Assembly (NCBI GenBank): GCA_000621765.1
Contig: JHXJ01000012.1
Span: forward strand, 49,635-113,634
Length of the DNA: 64,000 nt
Direction: 5' to 3'
DNA from: Ruminococcaceae bacterium AB4001
GTDB taxonomy: Bacteria; Bacillota; Clostridia; Saccharofermentanales; Saccharofermentanaceae
This document shows positions 16,733-24,705 of the stretch, in pieces. Both the position numbers and the translations under genes were made by a program. Each line of letters starts with the position of its first letter. Positions within the stretch are counted from its first letter, which is position 1. The notes under the pieces were generated by a model that ran no database searches, was not told the DNA's origin, and saw only the letters and a program-made list of their open reading frames with translations.

Positions 16733-17845
16733 ATGAAGATCGGATGCGTAAAAGAGATCAAGAACAATGAGTTCCGTGTTGGACTGACGCCTGACAACGT
16801 AAAAGCTTATGTTGCTGCGGGTCATCATGTCTATATGGAAAAGGGCGCCGGAGTAGGTTCAGGTTTTACTGACAATGAATACATCGATGCCGGTGCGTCG
16901 CTCATTGACAATGCGGCTGAAGTATGGGCTCTCGTAGACATGATGGTCAAGGTTAAGGAACCGTTGCCTGAAGAGTATCCGCTCTTCAAGGAAGGACTCA
17001 TCCTCTACACATATCTCCACCTTGCAGCTGACAGGGAACAGACGGAAGCCCTTCTCGCCGGCAAGGTAAAGGCAGTTGCTTATGAGACAATCCAGGAAAA
17101 AGACGGCTCACTGCCGTGCCTTGCTCCTATGTCCCAGATCGCAGGACGTCTCTCCATTCAGGAAGGTGCTAAGTACCTTGAGAAGAAGTTCGGCGGCGAA
17201 GGAATCCTTCTTGCAGGTGTTCCCGGTACTCCTAAGGCAAACGTAGTTATCCTGGGCGGCGGTACAGTTGGCATGAACGCATGCAAGATCGCTGTAGGTA
17301 TGGGCGCTAACGTTACCATTCTCGATGTAAACCTTAAGAGACTTGAAGAACTTGACAACAGATTCGGCTCTCATATCCAGACTCTCGTTTCAAACGATTC
17401 AAACGTTGAGAGAGCCGTAAAGGATGCTGACCTTGTAATCGGTTCTGTCCTTATTCCGGGCGGTTCCACACCGAAGCTCTTCAAGCGTAAGTATCTCCCT
17501 GAGATGAAGAGCGGCGCAGTCTTTGTAGACGTAGCTATCGACCAGGGCGGATGCGGAGAATCTTCCCGCGTTACCACACATGACGATCCTGTCTATGTTG
17601 AGGACGGCGTCGTTCATTACTGCGTAGGCAATATGCCCGGTTCTGTTCCGAGAACATCCACGATCGCTCTGACAAACGCAACGCTCCGTTATGGCCTTCA
17701 GATCGCTGGTTCCGGTCTTGAAGAGGCCTGCAAAGCAAATAATGCCATCGCAACCGGCGTTAACTGCTACGACGGCAAGATCGTAAACAAGAACGTTTCC
17801 CTAGCTCTCGGTCTGGATTATGTTGAACTGAACAGTCTCATCTGA
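16733..17845 (+). CDS. ald: Alanine dehydrogenase
   Basis: A 370-residue enzyme from ATG 16733, which has a GGAGG site; the upstream in-frame extension overlaps the promoter region (TATAAT at 16625-16630). It has the family N-terminus MKIGCVKEIKNNEFRVGLTP, the Lys/His substrate region and the Rossmann signature GGGTVGMNA near residue 177. The length is typical. It catalyses NAD-dependent interconversion of L-alanine and pyruvate plus ammonia in the cytosol. It stands alone between two minus-strand surface-protein genes. TTCCC/GGGAA arms at about 16690-16706 form an inverted repeat that might be an operator. Confidence 0.95.
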   Translation: MKIGCVKEIKNNEFRVGLTPDNVKAYVAAGHHVYMEKGAGVGSGFTDNEYIDAGASLIDNAAEVWALVDMMVKVKEPLPEEYPLFKEGLILYTYLHLAADREQTEALLAGKVKAVAYETIQEKDGSLPCLAPMSQIAGRLSIQEGAKYLEKKFGGEGILLAGVPGTPKANVVILGGGTVGMNACKIAVGMGANVTILDVNLKRLEELDNRFGSHIQTLVSNDSNVERAVKDADLVIGSVLIPGGSTPKLFKRKYLPEMKSGAVFVDVAIDQGGCGESSRVTTHDDPVYVEDGVVHYCVGNMPGSVPRTSTIALTNATLRYGLQIAGSGLEEACKANNAIATGVNCYDGKIVNKNVSLALGLDYVELNSLI

Positions 17846-17873
17846 AGATAGATCTTTTAATTCAGGATCAAAA

Positions 17874-17904
17874 CACCCCCGCTGCCTTCGTGACAACGGG
17901 GGTG
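17874..17904 (-). terminator. Terminator of the BspA/cell-wall-repeat gene
   Basis: CACCCCCG (17874-17881) pairs with CGGGGGTG (17897-17904). In the minus direction TTTTG follows, so it serves the gene ending at 17937. It may also stop ald transcripts. Confidence 0.65.
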
Positions 17905-17936
17905 AATTTATAAGTGGGTTTTAGAGATCTTTCGTA

Positions 17937-20159
17937 TCAGGATACGTAGCCTTTCCAGACTCCGCTGCTATTGAATTCGCTCTTTCTTCCGTCGATCTCG
18001 ACTATGCCTGTGGCCATCTCACCGGAAGACTTAAGGTAATACCAGGAGCCGCCAAGGCTAAGCCAGCCAGTTATCATATTGCCGTTTACAGGATCCATGT
18101 AATACCACTTACCGTCTGTCTTTACCCAGCCTGTTGCCATATCTCCGTTAGGATTGAAGAAGTACCACTTACCGCCAAGCTGCTGCCAACCGGTAGCCAT
18201 CTTTCCTGAAGAAGCAAAGTAATACCACTTACCGCCTATCTGTTTCCAGCCGGTTACCATGTCGCCGTTAGTAGTATCAAGGTAATACCAGCTTCTGCCG
18301 ACTTTCTGCCAGCCCTTCAGCATATATCCGGACGGTTTGTAGTAAGGCTCTTCGCTGAAGTAATACCACTTGCCGCCAACCTGCTGCCAGCCGGTAGCCA
18401 TAGCACCGGACGATTTGAAGTAAAACCAGTTAGGTCCGTAGTGGAGCCAGCCTGTTACCATCTCGCCTGATGACTTAAAGTAGTAAGTATCGTTTCCAAT
18501 CTTGGAAAAGTCGAAAGCCATATAGCCTTCTTCATTTAAGTAGTACCACTTTCCGTTCTCTTGGATCCAGTCTTTTTTGACCAAGTCTCCGTTCTCATCG
18601 TAATAGGTCCAGAATTTTCCATCCTTTACCCAGCCGGTCGTGATGCAGTTGTAATGGATCGTAGCATTGTTAAAGATACCTGCCAAAGTAGCTTCCGGGT
18701 CATCTTCTTCGATCGTTATCTTGTTCCAGTCTTCTTCAGAACCTTCATAATATACAGTCTCCAAGGCGGTGCTGTCGTAGAAGGATAATCTGCTGACGGT
18801 TTTTACACTTAAGGGAACAGTTACTTCTTTAAGTGCCGTACAATCCGGAAATGCAAATGGGGGAATGGAAGACAGGTTTTTCCCTAAAACAACGGACTCT
18901 AATGACTCATTTGAACTGAAGGCATCTTCTTCGATCGTGGTTACGGTTCCGGGAATGACAATGGTTTTCAGAGCACAATGGGAGAAAGCTCCTGCGCCTA
19001 TGAATTCCAGTTTATCCGGGAATGTAATCTCTGAAAGGCTCTTATCGCCGTTAAATGCATGATAGCCGATCTCCTTTAAGCCGGACGGGAGCTTGACTTT
19101 CTTCAGCGATTCGCAGCTGCTGAAAGCGTAACGGTATAATTCGGTAATGCTGTTTGAGAGTGTAACCGATTCCAGACTCCCGCATTCGCTGAACATTGAA
19201 TAACCTACAACTTCCAGTTCGCCTAACAAAACAACCGTTTTCAGATTCTGGCAACCTGAGAACATTCCGCGTGAGAATATGATGTCTTTACTGAATGTGA
19301 GGTTTACGGAAGTGATGTTCGCGCAATGTGCAAAAGCGCTGTCTCCGACAGAAGACAGGCCTTCAGGCAGCGAATCAACGGAATTAATGCCCGCATTATA
19401 GAACGATTCTCCGCCGAGAATTTTCAATGTGCTGGGGAATGTAACCGTTTCAACAGCCGTGTCATTCTTGAATGCTCCGTAATCGATCTTCTCCAGACCT
19501 TCATTGAAGGTGACGGAAGAAAGCGCGGAACAGCCGTTAAAAGCAAATTGACCGATAGTCTTAACGCTTCCGGGGATATTTACTGATTCAAGTTTTTCAC
19601 ATCCGTTAAATGCGTATTCGTCAATAAGGGTAACAGTACCGGGAATGACGACTTTCGAGAGGTTAACGCAGTGATAGAATTCATAACTGCTGACCGTTAC
19701 GATACCTTCACCCATTTCAACAGAAGCCAGTTTGTCACAGTCGCCGAATGCACGGCCGCCAAGTGACTGAATGCTTCCGGGAAGGACTAATGATTCCAGG
19801 TTGTCGCATTCGCGGAATGAGTAAAAACCTATGCTGTTAACACTGGACGGAATCTCAACGGACTTGAGTGAACAGAATTCAAAAGCGTAATCACCTATTG
19901 AGGTAACACCATTTTTGATTACAACTTTCTGGATGTCAGAGTTGTATGAATACCAGGGTGTGTTGTGATAACTGAATTCGTTCATGGCTCCGGTTCCGCT
20001 GATGGTCAGAGTACCGTCGCTGTCCAATGTCCAGTTAAGGTTTTCGCCACATGTTCCCTGTGCCGTCTGGTCTGCCATGACATTCATGCTCCCGAGAGCA
20101 ATGATGGCGGAAACGATAAACACAGATGAAAGCATTGTGCCTAATGTTTTCTTTTTCAT
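17937..20159 (-). CDS. BspA-like LRR protein with cell-wall-binding repeats
   Basis: This 740-residue protein has a signal peptide (to about residue 29, VMA/DQ), one opening CGENLNWTL...ISGTGAM module, and about 17-18 LRR_5 repeats (residues 60-490). About ten cell-wall-binding repeats (GWxQxGGKWYYF...GxMAT) follow to the C-terminus. It combines an adhesion-type head with a teichoic-acid-binding tail, unlike the two longer BspA proteins nearby, which end in a different domain and carry no such repeats. A GGGAG ribosome site precedes the ATG. It is probably monocistronic, with a terminator at 17874-17904. Confidence 0.82.
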   Translation of the reverse strand: MKKKTLGTMLSSVFIVSAIIALGSMNVMADQTAQGTCGENLNWTLDSDGTLTISGTGAMNEFSYHNTPWYSYNSDIQKVVIKNGVTSIGDYAFEFCSLKSVEIPSSVNSIGFYSFRECDNLESLVLPGSIQSLGGRAFGDCDKLASVEMGEGIVTVSSYEFYHCVNLSKVVIPGTVTLIDEYAFNGCEKLESVNIPGSVKTIGQFAFNGCSALSSVTFNEGLEKIDYGAFKNDTAVETVTFPSTLKILGGESFYNAGINSVDSLPEGLSSVGDSAFAHCANITSVNLTFSKDIIFSRGMFSGCQNLKTVVLLGELEVVGYSMFSECGSLESVTLSNSITELYRYAFSSCESLKKVKLPSGLKEIGYHAFNGDKSLSEITFPDKLEFIGAGAFSHCALKTIVIPGTVTTIEEDAFSSNESLESVVLGKNLSSIPPFAFPDCTALKEVTVPLSVKTVSRLSFYDSTALETVYYEGSEEDWNKITIEEDDPEATLAGIFNNATIHYNCITTGWVKDGKFWTYYDENGDLVKKDWIQENGKWYYLNEEGYMAFDFSKIGNDTYYFKSSGEMVTGWLHYGPNWFYFKSSGAMATGWQQVGGKWYYFSEEPYYKPSGYMLKGWQKVGRSWYYLDTTNGDMVTGWKQIGGKWYYFASSGKMATGWQQLGGKWYFFNPNGDMATGWVKTDGKWYYMDPVNGNMITGWLSLGGSWYYLKSSGEMATGIVEIDGRKSEFNSSGVWKGYVS

Positions 20160-20323
20160 GATTAGTCTCCCATTAATCTTATGAAGTGCCCATTCTTCCC
20201 GCCTGATAATATTCAGACAGCATTTATTATAAAGTATCGCGAAAAAATAATCATTTCAAAAGTATAAGATTTTATAGGGATTTATATTGGAAGAAATTGC
20301 TTTTTCTGGTGCGGTTTACGAGC

Positions 20324-21016
20324 TTATAAACTGTCTATCCAGCTCTTGATCTCATCAAATGAAGCATCACCGGCAAAGCGCGCGCCTTCAAGCCAGTTGC
20401 CCGTGCCTGCGAGAGATGCAAGGTTATGACCGCTCTCTCCTATGCTGCTGCTTCCGGAAGTGCAGAAGGGGATGACCGTCTTGCCGCTGAAATCATAGCT
20501 TTCAACGAATGTATCCATTATCCTGGGTTCCTGCGAAAACCAGATGGGGTATCCGATATAAATGGTTGAATAACCGTCAAGCGAGACCGGTTCGCTTCCT
20601 ATCACCGGACGGCTCGATGCGTCGTTCTGTTCGATGGCGCATCTGCTTTCTGAATTCTTATACTCACGGTCCTCATCCGTATACGGTTCGTATGCGGTGA
20701 TCTCATAAAGGTCAGCACCGGTTATCTCTACGATCTTATCGGCGATCCCCTTAGTCGTGCCGGTCGCTGAGAAGACCACGACCAGCGTCGCATTTTTTGC
20801 TTCTGTTGTTTTGGTCTCTTCAGATAAGACAGCGCCTGCCGTGACCACATCTTCAGCTTCCTGGGGCGGAGCTGCTGTTTCTTTATCGGAGATGGCGGAC
20901 AGTTCCTCAGAGGTAATACCCTTTTCTTCGACAGCTGATCCGCTGCTGCATGCGATCAGCCCGAGCATTACGGGCATGCACAAAAACAGACCCATGATCT
21001 TTTTCAATTGCAGCAT
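20324..21016 (-). CDS. Flavodoxin-like lipoprotein
   Basis: A 230-residue protein with a lipoprotein signal (LIAC, Cys near residue 23), a spacer, and a flavodoxin domain from about residue 75. FSATGTTKGIADKI is the FMN phosphate-binding loop. YIGYPIWF and IPFCTSGSSSIG are typical of the Flavodoxin_4 family. It should carry FMN on the outer face of the membrane and pass electrons, though its partner is not visible. GGAGG lies upstream of the ATG. It is flanked by BspA genes on both sides and probably transcribed alone. Confidence 0.85.
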   Translation of the reverse strand: MLQLKKIMGLFLCMPVMLGLIACSSGSAVEEKGITSEELSAISDKETAAPPQEAEDVVTAGAVLSEETKTTEAKNATLVVVFSATGTTKGIADKIVEITGADLYEITAYEPYTDEDREYKNSESRCAIEQNDASSRPVIGSEPVSLDGYSTIYIGYPIWFSQEPRIMDTFVESYDFSGKTVIPFCTSGSSSIGESGHNLASLAGTGNWLEGARFAGDASFDEIKSWIDSL

Positions 21017-21161
21017 AATGTGCTTCCTCCGCCGTCAGATTATCAGTGAGATTTTAATGATTACCCCATAAACGCTCTAAATCATATCAAGGCGGAAGGA
21101 TATAAATCAATGCCCGAAAATTTGAGATTTTGAAAGGGGAGAGAATGCCGGGAAAACATAA

Positions 21162-21192
21162 GGGGCCGCCGCGTTTCATTTGCGGCAGCCCC
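21162..21192 (-). terminator. GGGGCTGCC-type terminator of the second BspA operon
   Basis: GGGGCCGCCGC (21162-21172) pairs with GCGGCAGCCCC (21182-21192). The single C-A mismatch on the plus strand becomes a G-U pair in minus-strand RNA, so the minus strand has an 11-bp stem, followed by TTATGTTTT. Confidence 0.65.
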
Positions 21193-21225
21193 ATTATTGC
21201 AATTAAGTTTTTAATTCTCTAATCG

Positions 21226-21327
21226 TTATTCGGAGATAGCTTCATCCGGCAGACTATCTGTGATGATGTCCTCATGCTCGAATGTGATGATACTCATTTC
21301 CACGATCTCATATTGTTCTTTATTCAT
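21226..21327 (-). CDS. BspA-associated small peptide 2 (33 residues)
   Basis: This 33-codon ORF lies 18 bases after the stop of the second long BspA gene, with a strong AAGGAGG ribosome site. It shares M-x-NK..Y..VE...ITFE-x2-DIITDS with the peptide at 12786-12899, but the C-terminal tail differs. The same position, spacing and core in two operons argue that it is a real gene. It has no signal peptide and its function is unknown. Confidence 0.6.
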   Translation of the reverse strand: MNKEQYEIVEMSIITFEHEDIITDSLPDEAISE

Positions 21328-21345
21328 GGTGATCACCCTCCTTAC

Positions 21346-24300
21346 TTAATTAGATCTGTAATCCACAGCGGCCTGGTTATAGAGATACAGGGCACTGACG
21401 ACTTCGCGGAGTGACTCTGTTCTTACTTCCGTTAACGGTCTGCTGATTACGTTGTAGCAGTAGTTGACCGGGCTGTAAGAGATGCTTCCGATCAGGGTGG
21501 TGCCATTGTAGAGGCAGACCGTGTAATCGGTATTAAGCTTATCTGCCGGAATGTTATTGATGGAAACAACTGTCTTCTTGCTGCTTGAAGTGAAGGAAAG
21601 ATCTTCATCACTGCCTTTGAGTCTGAATGTCGTTCCTTCCGGAACACCTGTGAAGGAAAGTCTCATCGTGACTTCGGATTCCAAGACGAGATTTGCACTT
21701 ACAAGAGTAATTGCATCAGTTACGCTGCCGTTTCCTGAATATGCACTCAGAGAAGAAGCATCAACAACAGATACAGTCTGGGCAGAAGCAGGTGTGATGA
21801 TCGCATTTGCGAGATCATTGGAATTATAGTTGAAGTACTTCTGCGCGTAAGCTCCGTAGTTAAGCATGGCCTTTACAAGAGCCTGTTCCTTTGAATACTT
21901 GGTCGGGTTATCAAGGATGTATTTTGCATACTGCTGGACAGAGTATGTGTAAGCGGTACCCTGTGTTTCACCATCTACCATCTGGGCGGTGATGGTGTCT
22001 GTCATTTCTTTTGCAGCAACGTGGCACTTGAACAGGTAATATTCCTTGCCATCATTGCCTGTAACTTTCTTTGCTGAAGCAAGATCGACTTCCTGTGTGC
22101 CGGAACCGACAGTGAAGACCATCTTTGCAGTGCCCTTGGAGATGACGTCATCATCGAGTTCCATATAGAAGTTAACGCCGACATCGCCCTCAAGGCTCAA
22201 TGTATAACCGACAAGGTGTTCACCGATACCCATGTCGATAGTTTCAAGAATATCGCCTACAAATGTAAGGTTAACTTTGTTGCTGAAGCCAAGCCAGCTC
22301 TCATAATATTTTTCGTAAACGTGACATTTGGTGGTTCCGTCGTCGTTGAAATCATCAAGGTAACCCCCTTCGTCCCACGTGAACTGAGCAGGATTAGCGT
22401 AGCAGTATACATCGGTTACACTGGTGCAATCGTAGAATGTATCATAACCATCGATCAATGTCACTGTGCTGGGAATAGTTATGGTGGTCATGCTTATGCA
22501 GTTATTAAATGCGTTGTTTTCAATGGTTGTAACACCTTCCGGCAGCGTTATTGATGTCAGGCTTGTACAACTGGTGAATGCTTCTTCGCCGATAGTCATA
22601 GTTCCTTCACAGAGGGTGACGGTTTCCAGCTTTGAACAATCTTTGAAAGTTTGATTGTCAATTCTTTCAACACTTCCGGGAACGGTTACTGATTTAAGAC
22701 TGGAACAGCTGCTGAATGCAGATATACCAATGCGGATTACGTTGTCAGGAATGTTGACGGATGCGAGGTTACCACAACTTGCAAAAGCGCTGTTCATGAT
22801 CGAAGTTACGCTGTCAGGAAGATCAATAGATTTAAGTCCGCTTACTGAAAAAGCATTCTGACCTATTGTGGTAACACCGTTTGGAATAGTTATGGAAGTA
22901 AGAGAACTGCAGTTACTAAATGCAGCTGTACCGATTTGAGTTACTGTATCAGCAATTGAAACATTTGATACAGCTGTATTTGAGAATGCATAATCGCCCA
23001 GGGTGGTTACACCGCTTCCGATGATTACAGCCGTAATCTGGTTTCTGTAATTTGCCCAAGGTGTATTAGTAGCATTCGTGTAATTAGCCATGGCACCTGA
23101 GCCCTTGATATCGAGGGTTCCATTACCATTGAGAGCCCAAGTTACATTATCTCCATCAATACCGCAGTTACCGCTGTCGAGGATGATGATGTCAAATTTT
23201 ACGTTTACATCTGTAGTTGTGTCGCCGGTGTAAAACTTATCTTTATAAGTTGCAAGATCATTGCTTAATACGTGACAAACTGTTTCCTTGCCGGGTTTGA
23301 AATCGTCGCATCCGTTATCAGTCCATGTAAGAGAAGCCGGATCAGCGTTGCAGTCGAATTCATCAACACTTGTGCATCCTTTGAATGCATCTGCTCCTAT
23401 GTTTGTAACCGTACTCGGAATAGAGAATGTCGTAAGTGCAGAGCAGCCAAGGAAAGCATTTGAACCGATGCTTGTAATGCCTTCAGGAATGCCGATCTTT
23501 GTCAGAGCAGAGCATCCGTTAAAGGCATAACTGCCGATCGTTGTAACGCCCTGTTCGATAGTTACACAACCTATTGCTGTTTTATATTCATCCCAGGGAG
23601 CGGCAGATGCAGTTGAATAGTCATACATTGCGCCGGTACCGCTGATATTAAGAGTGCCCGCATTGTCATATGTCCAGGAAACATTATCTCCGCAGGTTCC
23701 GGTGATTTCGAGTTTTTCGAATGTAACGTTTACGTCATCCGTAAATTTGCTTACATAACCATCATAGTATGTAGCTGGAACATAACAGTAAGTTCCTTTA
23801 TTAGCCTTAAAATCATCACAACCACTTTCATTCCAAGTCAATGTCGAAGGATTAGCGTAGCATGTGACTTTATCTACATTTTCGCAGCCGTAGAATGCAT
23901 CAGCCTCTATCTTAGTAACATTTTTACCTATAGTTACCTCGGCAAGATCAGCAGAGCCAAAAAATGCGAAAGTTCCAATCTCTGTTACTCCGTCAGGAAT
24001 GGTTATCGATAAAAGACCGGAACTGCTAAATGCGTTGCCACCAATTGTTTCCAAAGAAGCAGGCAAAGTGATATCTGAAAGACTGGTGCAGTTGCTAAAA
24101 GCATAGCTGTTAATCTGCTCTAAACCCTCTGCGAAGTTTATTGTGGAAAGTCCTGAACAGTCACCAAATGCATTAACACCAATTGACTTTAGGCTGGCAG
24201 GGAATGTTACCTCGGTTATTGATGTGTAATAACTAAATGCATTAGCAACAAGGGTCATGACGCCTTCTTCAATAACTACTTTTTGAATTCCATTCTTATA

Positions 24301-24510
24301 AGCACTCCAAGGCTGATTGCCGGAAAAAGGTCCCATTTCTCCGTTTCCGCCTATGGTAAGAACATGGTCCTGTTCGCTGTAAGACCAGGTGAGACTACCT
24401 GAGAATGTCCCTCCGTCATCAGCTCTTACTGTTTGTCCGCAAAGCGGCAGCAGGACAGATGCGGAGAGTGCGAATGAAAGTAGCGCACTGCAAATCTTTT
24501 TCGTTTTCAT
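21346..24510 (-). CDS. BspA-like LRR surface protein with paired C-terminal domain
   Basis: About 1054 residues from ATG 24510 (GGAGT site; the 12 residues upstream lack one). The signal peptide is cleaved near VRA/DD, residue 30. Three units follow, each opened by a W(S/T)(Y/L)...I-G-x-G-x-M module and filled with LRR_5 repeats. Each LRR unit is closed by a CYANPxxxTW-DDF...YVP/HV segment. From about residue 755 the protein has the domain beginning DMGIGEHLVGYTLSLEGD and ending LYLYNQAA, shared with the gene at 12915. No anchor motif is visible. It is co-transcribed with the small peptide 18 bases downstream. Confidence 0.82.
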   Translation of the reverse strand: MKTKKICSALLSFALSASVLLPLCGQTVRADDGGTFSGSLTWSYSEQDHVLTIGGNGEMGPFSGNQPWSAYKNGIQKVVIEEGVMTLVANAFSYYTSITEVTFPASLKSIGVNAFGDCSGLSTINFAEGLEQINSYAFSNCTSLSDITLPASLETIGGNAFSSSGLLSITIPDGVTEIGTFAFFGSADLAEVTIGKNVTKIEADAFYGCENVDKVTCYANPSTLTWNESGCDDFKANKGTYCYVPATYYDGYVSKFTDDVNVTFEKLEITGTCGDNVSWTYDNAGTLNISGTGAMYDYSTASAAPWDEYKTAIGCVTIEQGVTTIGSYAFNGCSALTKIGIPEGITSIGSNAFLGCSALTTFSIPSTVTNIGADAFKGCTSVDEFDCNADPASLTWTDNGCDDFKPGKETVCHVLSNDLATYKDKFYTGDTTTDVNVKFDIIILDSGNCGIDGDNVTWALNGNGTLDIKGSGAMANYTNATNTPWANYRNQITAVIIGSGVTTLGDYAFSNTAVSNVSIADTVTQIGTAAFSNCSSLTSITIPNGVTTIGQNAFSVSGLKSIDLPDSVTSIMNSAFASCGNLASVNIPDNVIRIGISAFSSCSSLKSVTVPGSVERIDNQTFKDCSKLETVTLCEGTMTIGEEAFTSCTSLTSITLPEGVTTIENNAFNNCISMTTITIPSTVTLIDGYDTFYDCTSVTDVYCYANPAQFTWDEGGYLDDFNDDGTTKCHVYEKYYESWLGFSNKVNLTFVGDILETIDMGIGEHLVGYTLSLEGDVGVNFYMELDDDVISKGTAKMVFTVGSGTQEVDLASAKKVTGNDGKEYYLFKCHVAAKEMTDTITAQMVDGETQGTAYTYSVQQYAKYILDNPTKYSKEQALVKAMLNYGAYAQKYFNYNSNDLANAIITPASAQTVSVVDASSLSAYSGNGSVTDAITLVSANLVLESEVTMRLSFTGVPEGTTFRLKGSDEDLSFTSSSKKTVVSINNIPADKLNTDYTVCLYNGTTLIGSISYSPVNYCYNVISRPLTEVRTESLREVVSALYLYNQAAVDYRSN

Positions 24511-24542
24511 AACAAACTCCAATTCTGCATAGATATGCTTAA

Positions 24543-24581
24543 ACATCCTCTGAACGAGGATTTCCTAAAACTATATTATTA
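24543..24581 (-). promoter_or_regulatory. Conserved leader of BspA operon 2
   Basis: The minus strand reads TAATAATATAGTTTTAGGAA, then ATCCTC (24561-24556) and GAGGAT (24550-24545) as a small stem, then GTTTA. The framework matches the leader at 16533-16575. It may be the promoter -10 region plus a regulatory or mRNA-stabilising hairpin. Confidence 0.5.
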
Positions 24582-24705
24582 GTGGGGTTTTGAAAAATAC
24601 TACATTCTCGGGAGAAATGTAATTTTTTTCTCTGAGTTTAGTAATCTTATCGGAATATTGTAACAGGCTTGTATTATTTTCCGGGGGCAGGACAGAGCAG
24701 AAGTG

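Noticed and set aside
17960..18640. A second repeat array
   Set aside because: It is also coding for cell-wall-binding repeats, and is more diverged.
20240..20280. ATTTCAAAAGTAT, like the tail of the inverted-repeat promoter family
   Set aside because: No full inverted repeat, no good -35/-10 boxes and no plus-strand gene follow.
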